Numbered from the stretch's first letter, positions 1 to 5,989 are shown. The stretch is 6,843 bases of DNA from an uncultured Eubacteriales bacterium (GCA_900321195.1 ONVG01000042.1:1-6843), one strand, 5' to 3'. Made by a program: numbers and translations. The notes: a model not told the origin generated them from the sequence alone.

Positions 1-375
<375 letters not shown>

Positions 376-561
376 ATTGTATCAAACCTTGTTTTGATTG
401 AGTTTTTGGCTCAATACTAACTTTAACGCTTGTGCGTTATTGTAAATTATTCTTGAAAAGTACATACTTCTCAAAGTAATTACAGGTTCTTGTTTGTCTT
501 TACGTTGTTTAATTTTCAAAGTCCGCTGTCGCTTTTCGGAAGTTTTCTTTCGTTCAGCGAC
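376..561 (-). promoter_or_regulatory. rRNA leader with boxA-like antitermination element and hairpins
   Basis: This is the transcribed leader between the proximal rrn promoter and mature 16S. On the minus strand, ACTTTGAAAATTAAACAAC (complement of 504-522) resembles the boxA antitermination element of Firmicutes rrn leaders (CTTTGAAAA core), which loads Nus factors. Four inverted repeats are visible: GTCGCT/AGCGAC at 528-533/556-561, right at the predicted 5' end; TTGAAAAGTA against its imperfect partner at 453-474; TAACGC/GCGTTA with a 4-base loop at 424-439; and ATTGAG/CTCAAT with a 7-base loop at 397-415. Some probably serve RNA folding or processing of the pre-16S. The boxA assignment is by resemblance only. 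Confidence 0.6.
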
Positions 562-567
562 TTAATT

Positions 568-596
568 ATTATATCACACGTTTTCGCTTTTGTCAA
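568..596 (-). promoter_or_regulatory. rrn promoter P2 (proximal), perfect sigma-A consensus
   Basis: On the minus strand the -35 box TTGACA (complement of 591-596) is separated by exactly 17 bases from the -10 box TATAAT (complement of 568-573), a perfect match to the housekeeping consensus. Immediately upstream (complement of 601-624) is an A/T-rich tract, AAAAAAAGTTTAAAAAA, resembling an UP element of the kind that boosts rRNA promoters. Transcription should start near 561, giving a leader of about 185 nt before 16S. Confidence 0.88.
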
Positions 597-728
597 GAGC
601 TTTTTTAAACTTTTTTTATTTTCTTTTCGGAAGGCCGGTTTCATTCAAGTCCGCTTTCATCCCGAAAATCCTTTATTCAAGCCTGTTTCAAGCTCTTTTC
701 ATCTGCTGTTCCGTGCGACAGCTTTGTT

Positions 729-757
729 ATAATACCACCTTTCTCCTCTTTTGTCAA
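729..757 (-). promoter_or_regulatory. rrn promoter P1 (distal)
   Basis: On the minus strand TTGACA (complement of 752-757) is followed after 17 bases by TATTAT (complement of 729-734), one mismatch from consensus. An A/T-rich UP-like tract lies upstream (complement of 762-778). The -35/UP block 749-778 is nearly identical to the one at P2 (588-617), 27 of 30 bases by eye. Tandem promoters are usual for rrn operons. Start of transcription is expected near 722. Confidence 0.82.
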
Positions 758-778
758 CACCTTTTTTAAATTTTTTTT

Positions 779-892
779 CGCCTTCTACAAATTGTATATT
801 TTCAGGTTACTTATGAGTTATCACCGCTCAAAAAGTGAAATTTTATAATACACTTTGTATATGATTCCCTGCCAATAAAAGCCAATTTTATT
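779..892. other. Intergenic spacer with no recognised element
   Basis: This AT-rich stretch lies between the UP-like tract of rrn P1 and the terminator of the HAD/membrane-protein unit. I see no ORF with a ribosome binding site, no RNA gene and no convincing promoter on either strand. A TATAAT on the plus strand at 844-849 has no -35 partner. Confidence 0.5.
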
Positions 893-934
893 AAAAAAAC
901 GGATACGATAAACTCAGAAGAATATCGTACCCGT
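893..934 (-). terminator. Intrinsic terminator of the HAD / membrane-protein unit
   Basis: On the minus strand a 12-bp stem (ACGGGTACGATA against TATCGTATCCGT, one G-U pair) with a 12-base loop is followed directly by seven T residues (complement of 893-899). It begins 22 bases after the membrane-protein stop codon and should insulate this unit from the rrn promoters just beyond it. Confidence 0.93.
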
Positions 935-955
935 AATTATTGATAATATTGTTTT

Positions 956-1345
956 TCAGCTGCCTATACCTATGCTGTTATGCTGGCGGAGAACCATTTC
1001 AAGAATAAATCCGAGAACAACACCTATAATTATGTAAACAAAAACTATAACGTTAAACGGACCGCCTATAACAAACCGTCCGGCATCACTTGCATAAAAA
1101 AGGTTATACCACTTGAAATTCATCTTGCTCAGACCCTGCAAACCGCCCATTATCGCAAAATCGGACAAAAACAGTGCCCACGAAGCCGATTTTTTCATTA
1201 TCAGAGCTAATATAAAAAACATTCCCATTGATATAAATACAAAGCTGCCTTCAAAAGCGAACTCACGGTTCATGCTCCTTATTATATATCCTCCTACTAT
1301 CAAAAAAACTCCGACTGAAAAATATAACAATTTATTACGTTCCAT
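956..1345 (-). CDS. Small integral membrane protein of unknown function
   Basis: A 129-residue hydrophobic protein that I do not recognise. The start chosen is the ATG at 1345, because GGGAG lies 7-8 bases before it and the protein then begins MERNKLLYFSVGVF, a short charged end leading into a membrane helix. The longer reading back to 1444 only duplicates antisense-phase HAD sequence. Probable membrane helices are at residues about 6-23, 32-50 and 98-117, with a weaker one near 54-70. The short link at 50-54 (MKKSA) is basic, and the central part (72-92) is polar with aromatics. No catalytic motif is visible. The start overlaps the end of the HAD phosphatase gene by 11 nt, so translation is probably coupled. 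The unit ends at a strong terminator. A transporter accessory role or a role linked to the phosphatase is possible but unsupported. Confidence 0.8.
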   Translation of the reverse strand: MERNKLLYFSVGVFLIVGGYIIRSMNREFAFEGSFVFISMGMFFILALIMKKSASWALFLSDFAIMGGLQGLSKMNFKWYNLFYASDAGRFVIGGPFNVIVFVYIIIGVVLGFILEMVLRQHNSIGIGS

Positions 1346-1994
1346 AATTTTCTCCCACCATTTCCGAAAAGTGACAAATATATTTGTCAGCATTTTTTTC
1401 CAGATATTCCCTGCTGCTCTCCGAAGCCTTATCAAACACAGCAACAGTGTACATTCCTGCCTTATTAGCGCCGTCTATCCCATCGGTAATATCCTCAAAA
1501 ACCATGCATTCAGAAGGCCTCACGCCCAATTTTTTTGCGGTAAAAAGATATATGTCAGGGAATCTCTTGTTTTTGCCGACCTGAGAAGTGTAACATACCG
1601 CATCAAACAGCTCGTTCACTCCGTTTGACAAAAGAACAGGCTCTAAAAGATAAGGATTAGATGATGTTGCAAGTCCGGTCTTTACGCCCTTATTTCTGAG
1701 ATATTGAAGATATTCCTTTGCATATGGCTTCAGCCTGACATTATGTTCATATTCATATCTTGCCATATTAAGCCATATCTGTATTATCTGTTCAACACTT
1801 TCCTTAAAACCGTATCTGGCAATAGTATATCTTGCAGCCGATTCAAAGTACATGCCTCTTACCGCTTCGGTATATTCATCTGTAACTTCAATGCCTCTTT
1901 CTGTAAGGAAATCCCTGTCGACCTTTTCCCATACATACATTGAATCGATAAGAGTACCGTCAAGGTCAAAGATAGCCGCTTTAAAATCCGTCAT
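1335..1994 (-). CDS. HAD-superfamily phosphatase / beta-phosphoglucomutase-like hydrolase (subfamily IA)
   Basis: A 219-residue cytoplasmic protein of the haloacid dehalogenase superfamily. Motif I is FDLDGTLIDS, with nucleophile D10 and acid/base D12. Motif II is LATSS (T110). Motif III lysine is K143 in NKRFPDIYL, equivalent to the usual GKPAPDIYL, with the proline replaced by arginine. Motif IV is FEDITDGIDGA (E167, D168, D171), which binds magnesium. A helical cap lies at about residues 16-85, as in beta-phosphoglucomutase-like enzymes. The substrate cannot be read from the sequence; small sugar phosphates are typical. The start is the ATG at 1994, preceded by GGAGGA 4 bases away. An in-frame GTG at 2033 would add 13 residues (VLMHSCFCFLEDI) that lie before the conserved N-terminus and inside a hairpin, so it is not preferred. 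It has its own extended -10 promoter and overlaps the downstream membrane-protein gene. Confidence 0.93.
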   Translation of the reverse strand: MTDFKAAIFDLDGTLIDSMYVWEKVDRDFLTERGIEVTDEYTEAVRGMYFESAARYTIARYGFKESVEQIIQIWLNMARYEYEHNVRLKPYAKEYLQYLRNKGVKTGLATSSNPYLLEPVLLSNGVNELFDAVCYTSQVGKNKRFPDIYLFTAKKLGVRPSECMVFEDITDGIDGANKAGMYTVAVFDKASESSREYLEKNADKYICHFSEMVGENYGT

Positions 1995-2004
1995 AATATC
2001 CTCC

Positions 2005-2041
2005 AAAAAACAAAAGCAGGAATGCATCAGCACTCCTGCTT
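2005..2041 (-). terminator. Terminator-like hairpin in the HAD gene leader, next to its ribosome binding site
   Basis: On the minus strand a 12-bp stem (AAGCAGGAGTGC against GCATTCCTGCTT, one G-U pair, loop TGAT; 2014-2041) is followed by TTGTTTTTT (2005-2013) and then at once by the GGAGGA of the HAD gene. It has the form of an intrinsic terminator, although one G interrupts the T run. It could end transcripts arriving from the histidinol-phosphatase gene, which otherwise lacks a terminator. It could also attenuate or stabilise HAD mRNA, since the HAD promoter lies upstream of it. Confidence 0.7.
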
Positions 2042-2050
2042 AGCGTTTAT

Positions 2051-2079
2051 ATTATACCATAAAACAAAATAAGTTTAAA
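2051..2079 (-). promoter_or_regulatory. Promoter of the HAD / membrane-protein unit (extended -10)
   Basis: On the minus strand, TGGTATAAT gives a consensus -10 (complement of 2051-2056) with the TG extension. Seventeen bases upstream is TTTAAA (2074-2079), a 4-of-6 match to TTGACA. Transcription would start near 2044, only a few bases before the 12-bp hairpin, so the leader is about 50 nt and almost entirely hairpin plus ribosome binding site. Confidence 0.68.
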
Positions 2080-2134
2080 GCTATATAATAAAACAATTTA
2101 AGATTATTTTTTGTATATTTTATCTAATTATTTT

Positions 2135-2947
2135 TTATAATATAGGCAGTAATTTCGGCTCGCGTTTTTCGTAAACAGTGAAGTGTGTATATCCGCATCT
2201 GAGCATTATGCGCAGACCGTCCTCAATGCCTGCGCCGACATCTCCCCAGCGGTGAGCATCGGAGCCGAGAGTCACATACTTTCCGCCAAGCTCATGAAAT
2301 CTTCTTACTATATTTTCATCGGGAAGTGTCGTTCCTATCACCTGTCTGAGACCTGATGTATTTATTTCAAGCGCCTTTTCGTTTTCCACAAGCTTTTTAA
2401 GTACTGCGTCTATCATATCCTGATAGAATCTTATGTCAAATTTTATTCCGCTGTTTCCTAAAATATATCTGAAAGGATATGTAAGATGTGCAAGAGAATC
2501 GAATCCGCCGTACTCGGCAAGCTCCAGAAGCTCACTGAAATATCTGCACAAAAGACCGTGATAGTTTTCGGACGTATATTCAAGAAAATAGAAGTCCTTT
2601 TCCCCCTTGAGATTATGGAGCGAGCCAAGCACAAAATCATAGTCAGTTATAGAAAGCGCATCCTCGGCAGCAGCCTTATTCTGTGTAGCCTGTCCAAGTT
2701 CTATTCCTTTATATACCTCCATTTTGCCGTTATAAAGAGCCTTTACCTTTACAACATCCATAACAGAGTTTACTATATCGCTGTGATAATTATGTTCGCC
2801 GTATTCATTGCATTCACAATGGTCGGTTATAGTTATAGAGTGAAGTCCGAGGTTATAAGCCCTGTCGGTAAGCATTACAACGCTGTCCTTGCCGTCAAAT
2901 GAATTTTCGCTGTGAGTATGGCTGTCGGAAATAAACTTATATTTCAT
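2135..2947 (-). CDS. Histidinol-phosphatase, PHP family (HisJ/HisK type)
   Basis: A 270-residue cytoplasmic metallo-phosphatase of the polymerase-and-histidinol-phosphatase (PHP) fold. Members of this type remove phosphate from L-histidinol phosphate, the penultimate step of histidine synthesis. The metal-binding motifs are all present in order: DSHTHS (H10, H12), ITDHCE (D42, H43), GIELG (E83), GSLHN (H111), LAHLTYP (H154) and GSDAH (D230, H232). The stretch LEINTSGLRQ (about 193-202) is also characteristic of the histidinol-phosphatase branch. The length matches the family's usual ~260-280 residues. The ATG at 2947 has AGGAGA six bases before it. No other his genes are in the window, so the gene sits apart from the pathway and the exact substrate is inferred. 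The 93 bases after the stop are AT-rich; the first terminator-like hairpin is at 2005-2041. Confidence 0.88.
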   Translation of the reverse strand: MKYKFISDSHTHSENSFDGKDSVVMLTDRAYNLGLHSITITDHCECNEYGEHNYHSDIVNSVMDVVKVKALYNGKMEVYKGIELGQATQNKAAAEDALSITDYDFVLGSLHNLKGEKDFYFLEYTSENYHGLLCRYFSELLELAEYGGFDSLAHLTYPFRYILGNSGIKFDIRFYQDMIDAVLKKLVENEKALEINTSGLRQVIGTTLPDENIVRRFHELGGKYVTLGSDAHRWGDVGAGIEDGLRIMLRCGYTHFTVYEKREPKLLPIL

Positions 2948-3010
2948 ATTCGCTCTCCTTTTTTCACAGTAGCCTTTTATATTCCTTAATGTTCTTAATG
3001 CGATAATGTA

Positions 3011-3016
3011 ATTATA
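3011..3016 (-). promoter_or_regulatory. Probable extended -10 promoter of the histidinol-phosphatase gene
   Basis: On the minus strand TGTTATAAT (TATAAT is the complement of 3011-3016) is a consensus -10 with TG extension, about 64 bases before the start codon. No good -35 lies at 16-18 bases; the spacer is an A-rich tract. TTGATA exists further upstream but 23 bases away. A perfect 12-base palindrome, ttgatatatcaa (3034-3045), overlaps where the -35 would be and could be an operator or chance in AT-rich DNA. Confidence 0.5.
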
Positions 3017-3168
3017 ACATCTTTTTTTCTTTTTTGATATATCAATACTATTCTAAAAACACTAACATTTTTCACTTCAAATCGTTAAAGGTAACAGCAG
3101 TGTAAAAAAATCCTTTTATGATATAAAATTACTGTTTATTTTTTCAATAAAGAATATTATTTCAAATA

Positions 3169-3582
3169 TCATATAATTATGCCGCTGCAGTGATCCATCT
3201 CATGCTGTATAACTTCGGCAGTAAATCCCGAATAATTTATCCTGTGTTTTTTCATCATCATGTCATAGTATTCCACTTCAACAGTGTACCACCTTGATGT
3301 TTTTCTTGTACCCGTAAGGGAAAGACAGCCTTCTTCAGTATCATAGCTTTCGGGAGAATGCGAAACCACTCTCGGATTTAGCATAACAACAGGCACTTCA
3401 CCGATAAAAACGGCTATGATATTTTTATTCACGCCTATCATATTAGCCGCCATACCTGCACAGCCTGCACTGTGAAATTTAAGCGTATCCAGCAGGTCTC
3501 TTGCTGCTGAAAGGTCAGCCCTTGACGCAGGCAAAGACTTTTTCATCAACATAAAAGTATCCTTTACTATTTCCCTTACCAT
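3169..3582 (-). CDS. def: Peptide-deformylase family protein (short clostridial type)
   Basis: A 137-residue protein with the peptide deformylase fold; true deformylases remove the formyl group from the N-terminus of new proteins using Fe/Zn. Motif II EEGCLSL carries the metal ligand C86. Motif III QHEMDHCSG carries H127, H131 and catalytic E128. Motif I reads GCAGMAANMIG (40-50): the position normally held by the conserved active-site glutamine (GLAAxQ) is methionine, M48. The protein lacks the long C-terminal helix of E. coli Def (about 168 residues) and stops soon after motif III. I recall a short clostridial branch with the same AANMIG motif, often present beside a standard Def, so the variation is probably inherited rather than decay. 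Its activity may differ from ordinary Def. The ATG at 3582 has AAGGAGG eight bases upstream. The gene appears monocistronic. Confidence 0.88.
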   Translation of the reverse strand: MVREIVKDTFMLMKKSLPASRADLSAARDLLDTLKFHSAGCAGMAANMIGVNKNIIAVFIGEVPVVMLNPRVVSHSPESYDTEEGCLSLTGTRKTSRWYTVEVEYYDMMMKKHRINYSGFTAEVIQHEMDHCSGIII

Positions 3583-3637
3583 CTTTTTTCCTCCTTAAAA
3601 AATCGGATAAATATTTCACTTGATTACGGGCACAATA

Positions 3638-3645
3638 ATTATAAT
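3638..3645. promoter_or_regulatory. Shared palindromic -10 region between the deformylase gene and the Cys-rich ORF
   Basis: The 89-bp divergent gap (3583-3671) contains attataat (3638-3645), which reads TATAAT on both strands (plus 3640-3645, minus 3638-3643). Neither direction has a good -35 at 16-18 bases: plus has TTGATT only 14 bases away, and minus has TTGTCA 21 bases away. Two tandem copies of ataatgc follow (3641-3654). This is the only promoter-like sequence for either gene. Confidence 0.35.
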
Positions 3646-3671
3646 GCATAATGCAAAAAGGTGGTGACAAA

Positions 3672-3842
3672 ATGATATTCATTCCGTGTGACGAGTGCTG
3701 CATACATCAGAAAAACGGCTCCTGTACACTTGAAAATGCTTCGGCTGTAACTGACTGTACATGTTCGGGCTGCATGCACAAGGTACGTCCTGAAAGCTCC
3801 GCTTCACCGCTCAGCCGCCGAGAGCAGCGACCGCATCCCTGA
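3672..3842 (+). CDS. Small cysteine-rich protein, possibly metal-binding (hypothetical)
   Basis: A 56-residue ORF and the only plus-strand gene proposed. Starting at the ATG at 3672, it has AGGTGG seven bases upstream, a good ribosome binding site; an in-frame ATG at 3651 has no such site. Seven cysteines and two histidines sit in the first 36 residues (C6, C9, C10, C18, C29, C31, C34; H12, H36) in a CxxCC-x7-C-x10-CxCxxC layout, suggesting a small zinc- or iron-binding knuckle. The pattern recalls small clostridial Cys-rich proteins (DUF1540-like, or those misnamed hydroxymyristoyl-ACP dehydratase), but I cannot confirm membership. Residues about 38-56 are low-complexity, rich in S, R and P, and the final 32 nt are antisense to the end of radA, so that tail is probably not conserved. 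It runs divergently from the deformylase gene and convergently with radA. Confidence 0.6.
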   Translation: MIFIPCDECCIHQKNGSCTLENASAVTDCTCSGCMHKVRPESSASPLSRREQRPHP

Positions 3843-5187
3843 TAGTCCTTACACCGATTATCTCCATCTTACTGTCGGACGGCACAGTAAGATTTTTAAG
3901 GTTATGATAAGGCATTATGCACCTTCTGAAACCAAGTCTTGCTGCCTCCGACACTCTCATATCAGCATGATTTACCGAGCGTATCTCACCCGTAAGACCT
4001 ACCTCGCCAAAGGCTAAGATATCCTCTGAAACGACTATATCTTTAAGGCTGCTGACAAGCGCAAGCGAAACGGCAAGATCAGTTGCCGGCTCGTCAAGCC
4101 TTAATCCGCCTATTACGTTTATATAAGCGTCAAGACTTGAAAAATAATATCCGCAGCGTTTTTCAAGAACTGCAAGCAGCATAGACATCCTGTTGTAATC
4201 AAATCCGGTAGACATTCTTCTTGCATTTCCGTATCCGGAATTAGTTACAAGTCCCTGTATTTCCGCAAGAATAGGCCGTGAGCCTTCCATGGTGCAGGCA
4301 ACGCATGTTCCCGAAACATTCTTTGGTCTGCCGGAAAGCAGCATCAGTGACGGGTTCTCGACCTCCGTAAGTCCGGTATCGCCCATCTGGAAAACGCCTA
4401 TTTCATTTGTCGAGCCGTAACGGTTCTTTACAGCCCTGAGTATCCTGTATGACATCTGCTTGTCGCCCTCAAAGTAAAGTACAGCGTCAACTATATGTTC
4501 AAGCACTTTAGGTCCTGCTATAGCTCCGTCCTTGTTCACATGTCCTACAACGATACACGGGATATCAAGTGATTTTGATGTACGCATAAGTATATTTGTG
4601 CATTCCCTTACCTGTGTGACGCTGCCGGGAGAGGAATTCAGCTCCTTGTAGTTCATAGTCTGAATCGAGTCTATCATAACAAGGTCGGGCGACTCATTTC
4701 GTATCTGATCGGCTATTATCTCTATGTCCGTTTCTGTCATTATATACAGATTGTCACTATCAACGCCGAGTCTTGCCGCCCTGAGCTTTATCTGTCTTTT
4801 TGACTCCTCACCCGATATATACAGTATTTTTAATATTTTTCCCAAGTGACTGCACACCTGAAGAAGAATAGTTGATTTTCCTATTCCGGGATCACCGCCC
4901 AAAAGCACGAGAGAACCCTTTACTATTCCGCCGCCAAGCACACGGTCAAGCTCTGCCGAGCCTGTATAATATCTCTGTTCATCCTCTGTTGATATCTGAG
5001 AGATAGGCACAGGCTCAGATGAAGGCCGGCGTCTTTCCTGGACTGAGGGAGCATTTATTTTTCTTGTTTCGCGTACCTCCTCCGTGAAGGTGTTCCACTC
5101 GCCGCACGAAGGACATTTTCCGTACCATTTTGCGCTCTCGTGTCCGCACTGAGAGCATACATAAAGACTTTTAAGCTTTGATGCCAT
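3811..5187 (-). CDS. radA: DNA repair protein RadA (Sms)
   Basis: A 458-residue cytoplasmic ATPase that helps process recombination intermediates by promoting branch migration with RecA. The full family architecture is present: an N-terminal zinc finger (C11, C14, C25, C28: CSQCG and CPSCGEW); a RecA-like ATPase with Walker A GGDPGIGKST (97-106) and Walker B LVMID (169-173); the RadA-specific motif at 254-258, here KNRYG instead of the common KNRFG, a conservative change; and a C-terminal Lon-protease-like domain (about 275-458) including GGLRLDEPATDLA (360-372). Length is typical (~450-460). The ATG at 5187 is 14 bases after the cwlD stop and uses an AAAGGGTGA binding site in that gap, so it is probably the second gene of a cwlD-radA operon. 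No intrinsic terminator is visible after its stop, where it runs into the convergent Cys-rich ORF. Confidence 0.97.
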   Translation of the reverse strand: MASKLKSLYVCSQCGHESAKWYGKCPSCGEWNTFTEEVRETRKINAPSVQERRRPSSEPVPISQISTEDEQRYYTGSAELDRVLGGGIVKGSLVLLGGDPGIGKSTILLQVCSHLGKILKILYISGEESKRQIKLRAARLGVDSDNLYIMTETDIEIIADQIRNESPDLVMIDSIQTMNYKELNSSPGSVTQVRECTNILMRTSKSLDIPCIVVGHVNKDGAIAGPKVLEHIVDAVLYFEGDKQMSYRILRAVKNRYGSTNEIGVFQMGDTGLTEVENPSLMLLSGRPKNVSGTCVACTMEGSRPILAEIQGLVTNSGYGNARRMSTGFDYNRMSMLLAVLEKRCGYYFSSLDAYINVIGGLRLDEPATDLAVSLALVSSLKDIVVSEDILAFGEVGLTGEIRSVNHADMRVSEAARLGFRRCIMPYHNLKNLTVPSDSKMEIIGVRTIRDAVAALGG

Positions 5188-5201
5188 TTGATATCACCCT
5201 T

Positions 5202-5921
5202 TTATTTTCTGCTTTTAAGATAATTTATCATTCCGCAGCATATCGAAAATGCCATTTTCTGCTGATAAGCGTCTGTTTTCAGAAGTGCGGCTTCATCATT
5301 GTTGGAAAGAAAACCGCATTCGACTATAACAGCCGGCACCTCCGCCTGTCTGAGAATATATATGTTTTTGCCCGCCTCTTTGAGTTCACGCTTATTTTCG
5401 GGCTGTAAAAGTCCGGTAACAGATTTTCTCATTTCCTCCGCAAGCTTTTCGCTCTGCGGGTCATTTGCGGAATAGAACATCTGTGTGCCGCTGTATTTTT
5501 CCTGCTCGAATTTATTCTGATGTATGCTGACAAGAATATTGTTTTTATTTTCGTTTATTATGCTTACCCTGTTTTTAAGGTCGGAATTTTTCTTTTCTCT
5601 TGTAGTTGCCGCCGTATCGTCATAGATGGAAATATCCTCCTCACGTGTCATAACGACCTTATAGCCGCTGAGTCTGAGCATATCACGAAGCTTCAGCGCT
5701 ATCGAAAGATTTATGTCCTTTTCCAAAAGACCGTTTGCAACAGCGCCGCTGTCCTCACCGCCGTGACCGGCATCTATGACTATTACAGGGGCATTATCAC
5801 TGCTGTCAGCCGCAGCAGGAACAGCCGCCGTATCGTCAAAGGCTGTATAGACAAGTCCGCCGAACAGGAAAACGCATATCAGAGTTATTGAGCATATAGT
5901 ATATATCTTGAGTTTTTCCAT
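5202..5921 (-). CDS. cwlD: N-acetylmuramoyl-L-alanine amidase, CwlD-like (spore cortex)
   Basis: A 239-residue exported zinc amidase (Amidase_3 family) that cleaves the bond between muramic acid and L-alanine in peptidoglycan. CwlD proteins make the muramic-delta-lactam of the spore cortex needed for germination. Residues 5-26 form a single hydrophobic segment (signal anchor), then a short Ala/Asp-rich linker, then the catalytic domain (about 45-236). Zinc ligands are H53 (DAGHGG), E67 (LLEKDINL) and H134 (SIHQN); catalytic glutamate is E201 (VECGFLSN). The SIHQN...YSGTQMFYS stretch and the size match CwlD (237 residues in B. subtilis) better than the larger autolysins. The ATG at 5921 is chosen because GGGGTG precedes it by five bases; the reading frame extends to 5981, but that start falls inside the upstream terminator. 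radA follows after 14 bases. Confidence 0.87.
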   Translation of the reverse strand: MEKLKIYTICSITLICVFLFGGLVYTAFDDTAAVPAAADSSDNAPVIVIDAGHGGEDSGAVANGLLEKDINLSIALKLRDMLRLSGYKVVMTREEDISIYDDTAATTREKKNSDLKNRVSIINENKNNILVSIHQNKFEQEKYSGTQMFYSANDPQSEKLAEEMRKSVTGLLQPENKRELKEAGKNIYILRQAEVPAVIVECGFLSNNDEAALLKTDAYQQKMAFSICCGMINYLKSRK

Positions 5922-5937
5922 ATAAACACCCCGATAC

Positions 5938-5968
5938 AGTATATGCGCCATATCTGCCGAAAATACAA
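5938..5968 (-). promoter_or_regulatory. Candidate promoter of cwlD-radA (sporulation sigma or weak sigma-A)
   Basis: Only about 45 bases lie between the upstream terminator and the cwlD start. On the minus strand CATATACT (complement of 5938-5945) matches the sigma-E -10 CATACAnT at all but one fixed position, with TTGTATT (complement of 5962-5968) 16 bases upstream as a rough -35. The same DNA can be read as sigma-A TTGTAT-19-TATACT. Either assignment is tentative. The T tract of the terminator overlaps the -35. A small inverted repeat ATATG-CGC-CATAT (5941-5953) lies between the boxes. Confidence 0.35.
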
Positions 5969-5989
5969 AAAAAGCGGTCAAACGACCGC
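5967..5989 (-). terminator. Intrinsic terminator of the coiled-coil gene
   Basis: On the minus strand GCGGTC-GTTT-GACCGC forms a 6-bp GC-rich stem with a 4-base loop, followed directly by seven T residues (complement of 5967-5973). Just before it is a second, small hairpin, TCGGC-GAAA-GCCGA (5995-6008), with a GNRA-type tetraloop. It lies about 50 bases after the coiled-coil gene's stop and upstream of cwlD. Confidence 0.92.

Noticed and set aside
490..732. Plus-strand ORF of 80 codons, rich in Phe/Leu/Ser
   Set aside because: It is antisense to the rrn leader and both rrn promoters, has no ribosome binding site, and its composition simply reflects T-rich promoter DNA.
844..849. TATAAT on the plus strand
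   Set aside because: There is no -35 match at a suitable distance and no plus-strand gene downstream.
1113..1628. Plus-strand ORF of 171 codons opposite the membrane-protein and HAD genes
   Set aside because: The minus-strand HAD gene carries all four family motifs. The antisense ORF has no recognisable domain and no binding site before its start.
1995..2050. Possible riboswitch in the HAD leader
   Set aside because: The leader is only about 50 nt with a single hairpin; no known aptamer core is visible.
2486..2902. Plus-strand ORF of 138 codons opposite the histidinol-phosphatase gene
   Set aside because: The opposite strand encodes a complete PHP metal site. The antisense product has no family signature and no ribosome binding site.
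3104..3128. AT-only hairpin (ttttat/ataaaa) followed by seven T on the minus strand, as a terminator after the deformylase gene
   Set aside because: The 6-bp stem has no G-C pair and is separated from the T run by three bases, so it is too weak to call.
5520..5891. Plus-strand ORF of 123 codons opposite cwlD
   Set aside because: It is a shadow of the cwlD coding region, in which all zinc ligands are conserved.
5922..5981. Upstream extension of cwlD to a start at 5981
   Set aside because: That start lies inside the terminator hairpin of the preceding gene. The ATG at 5921 has its own GGGGTG site and gives a normal signal-anchor N-terminus.
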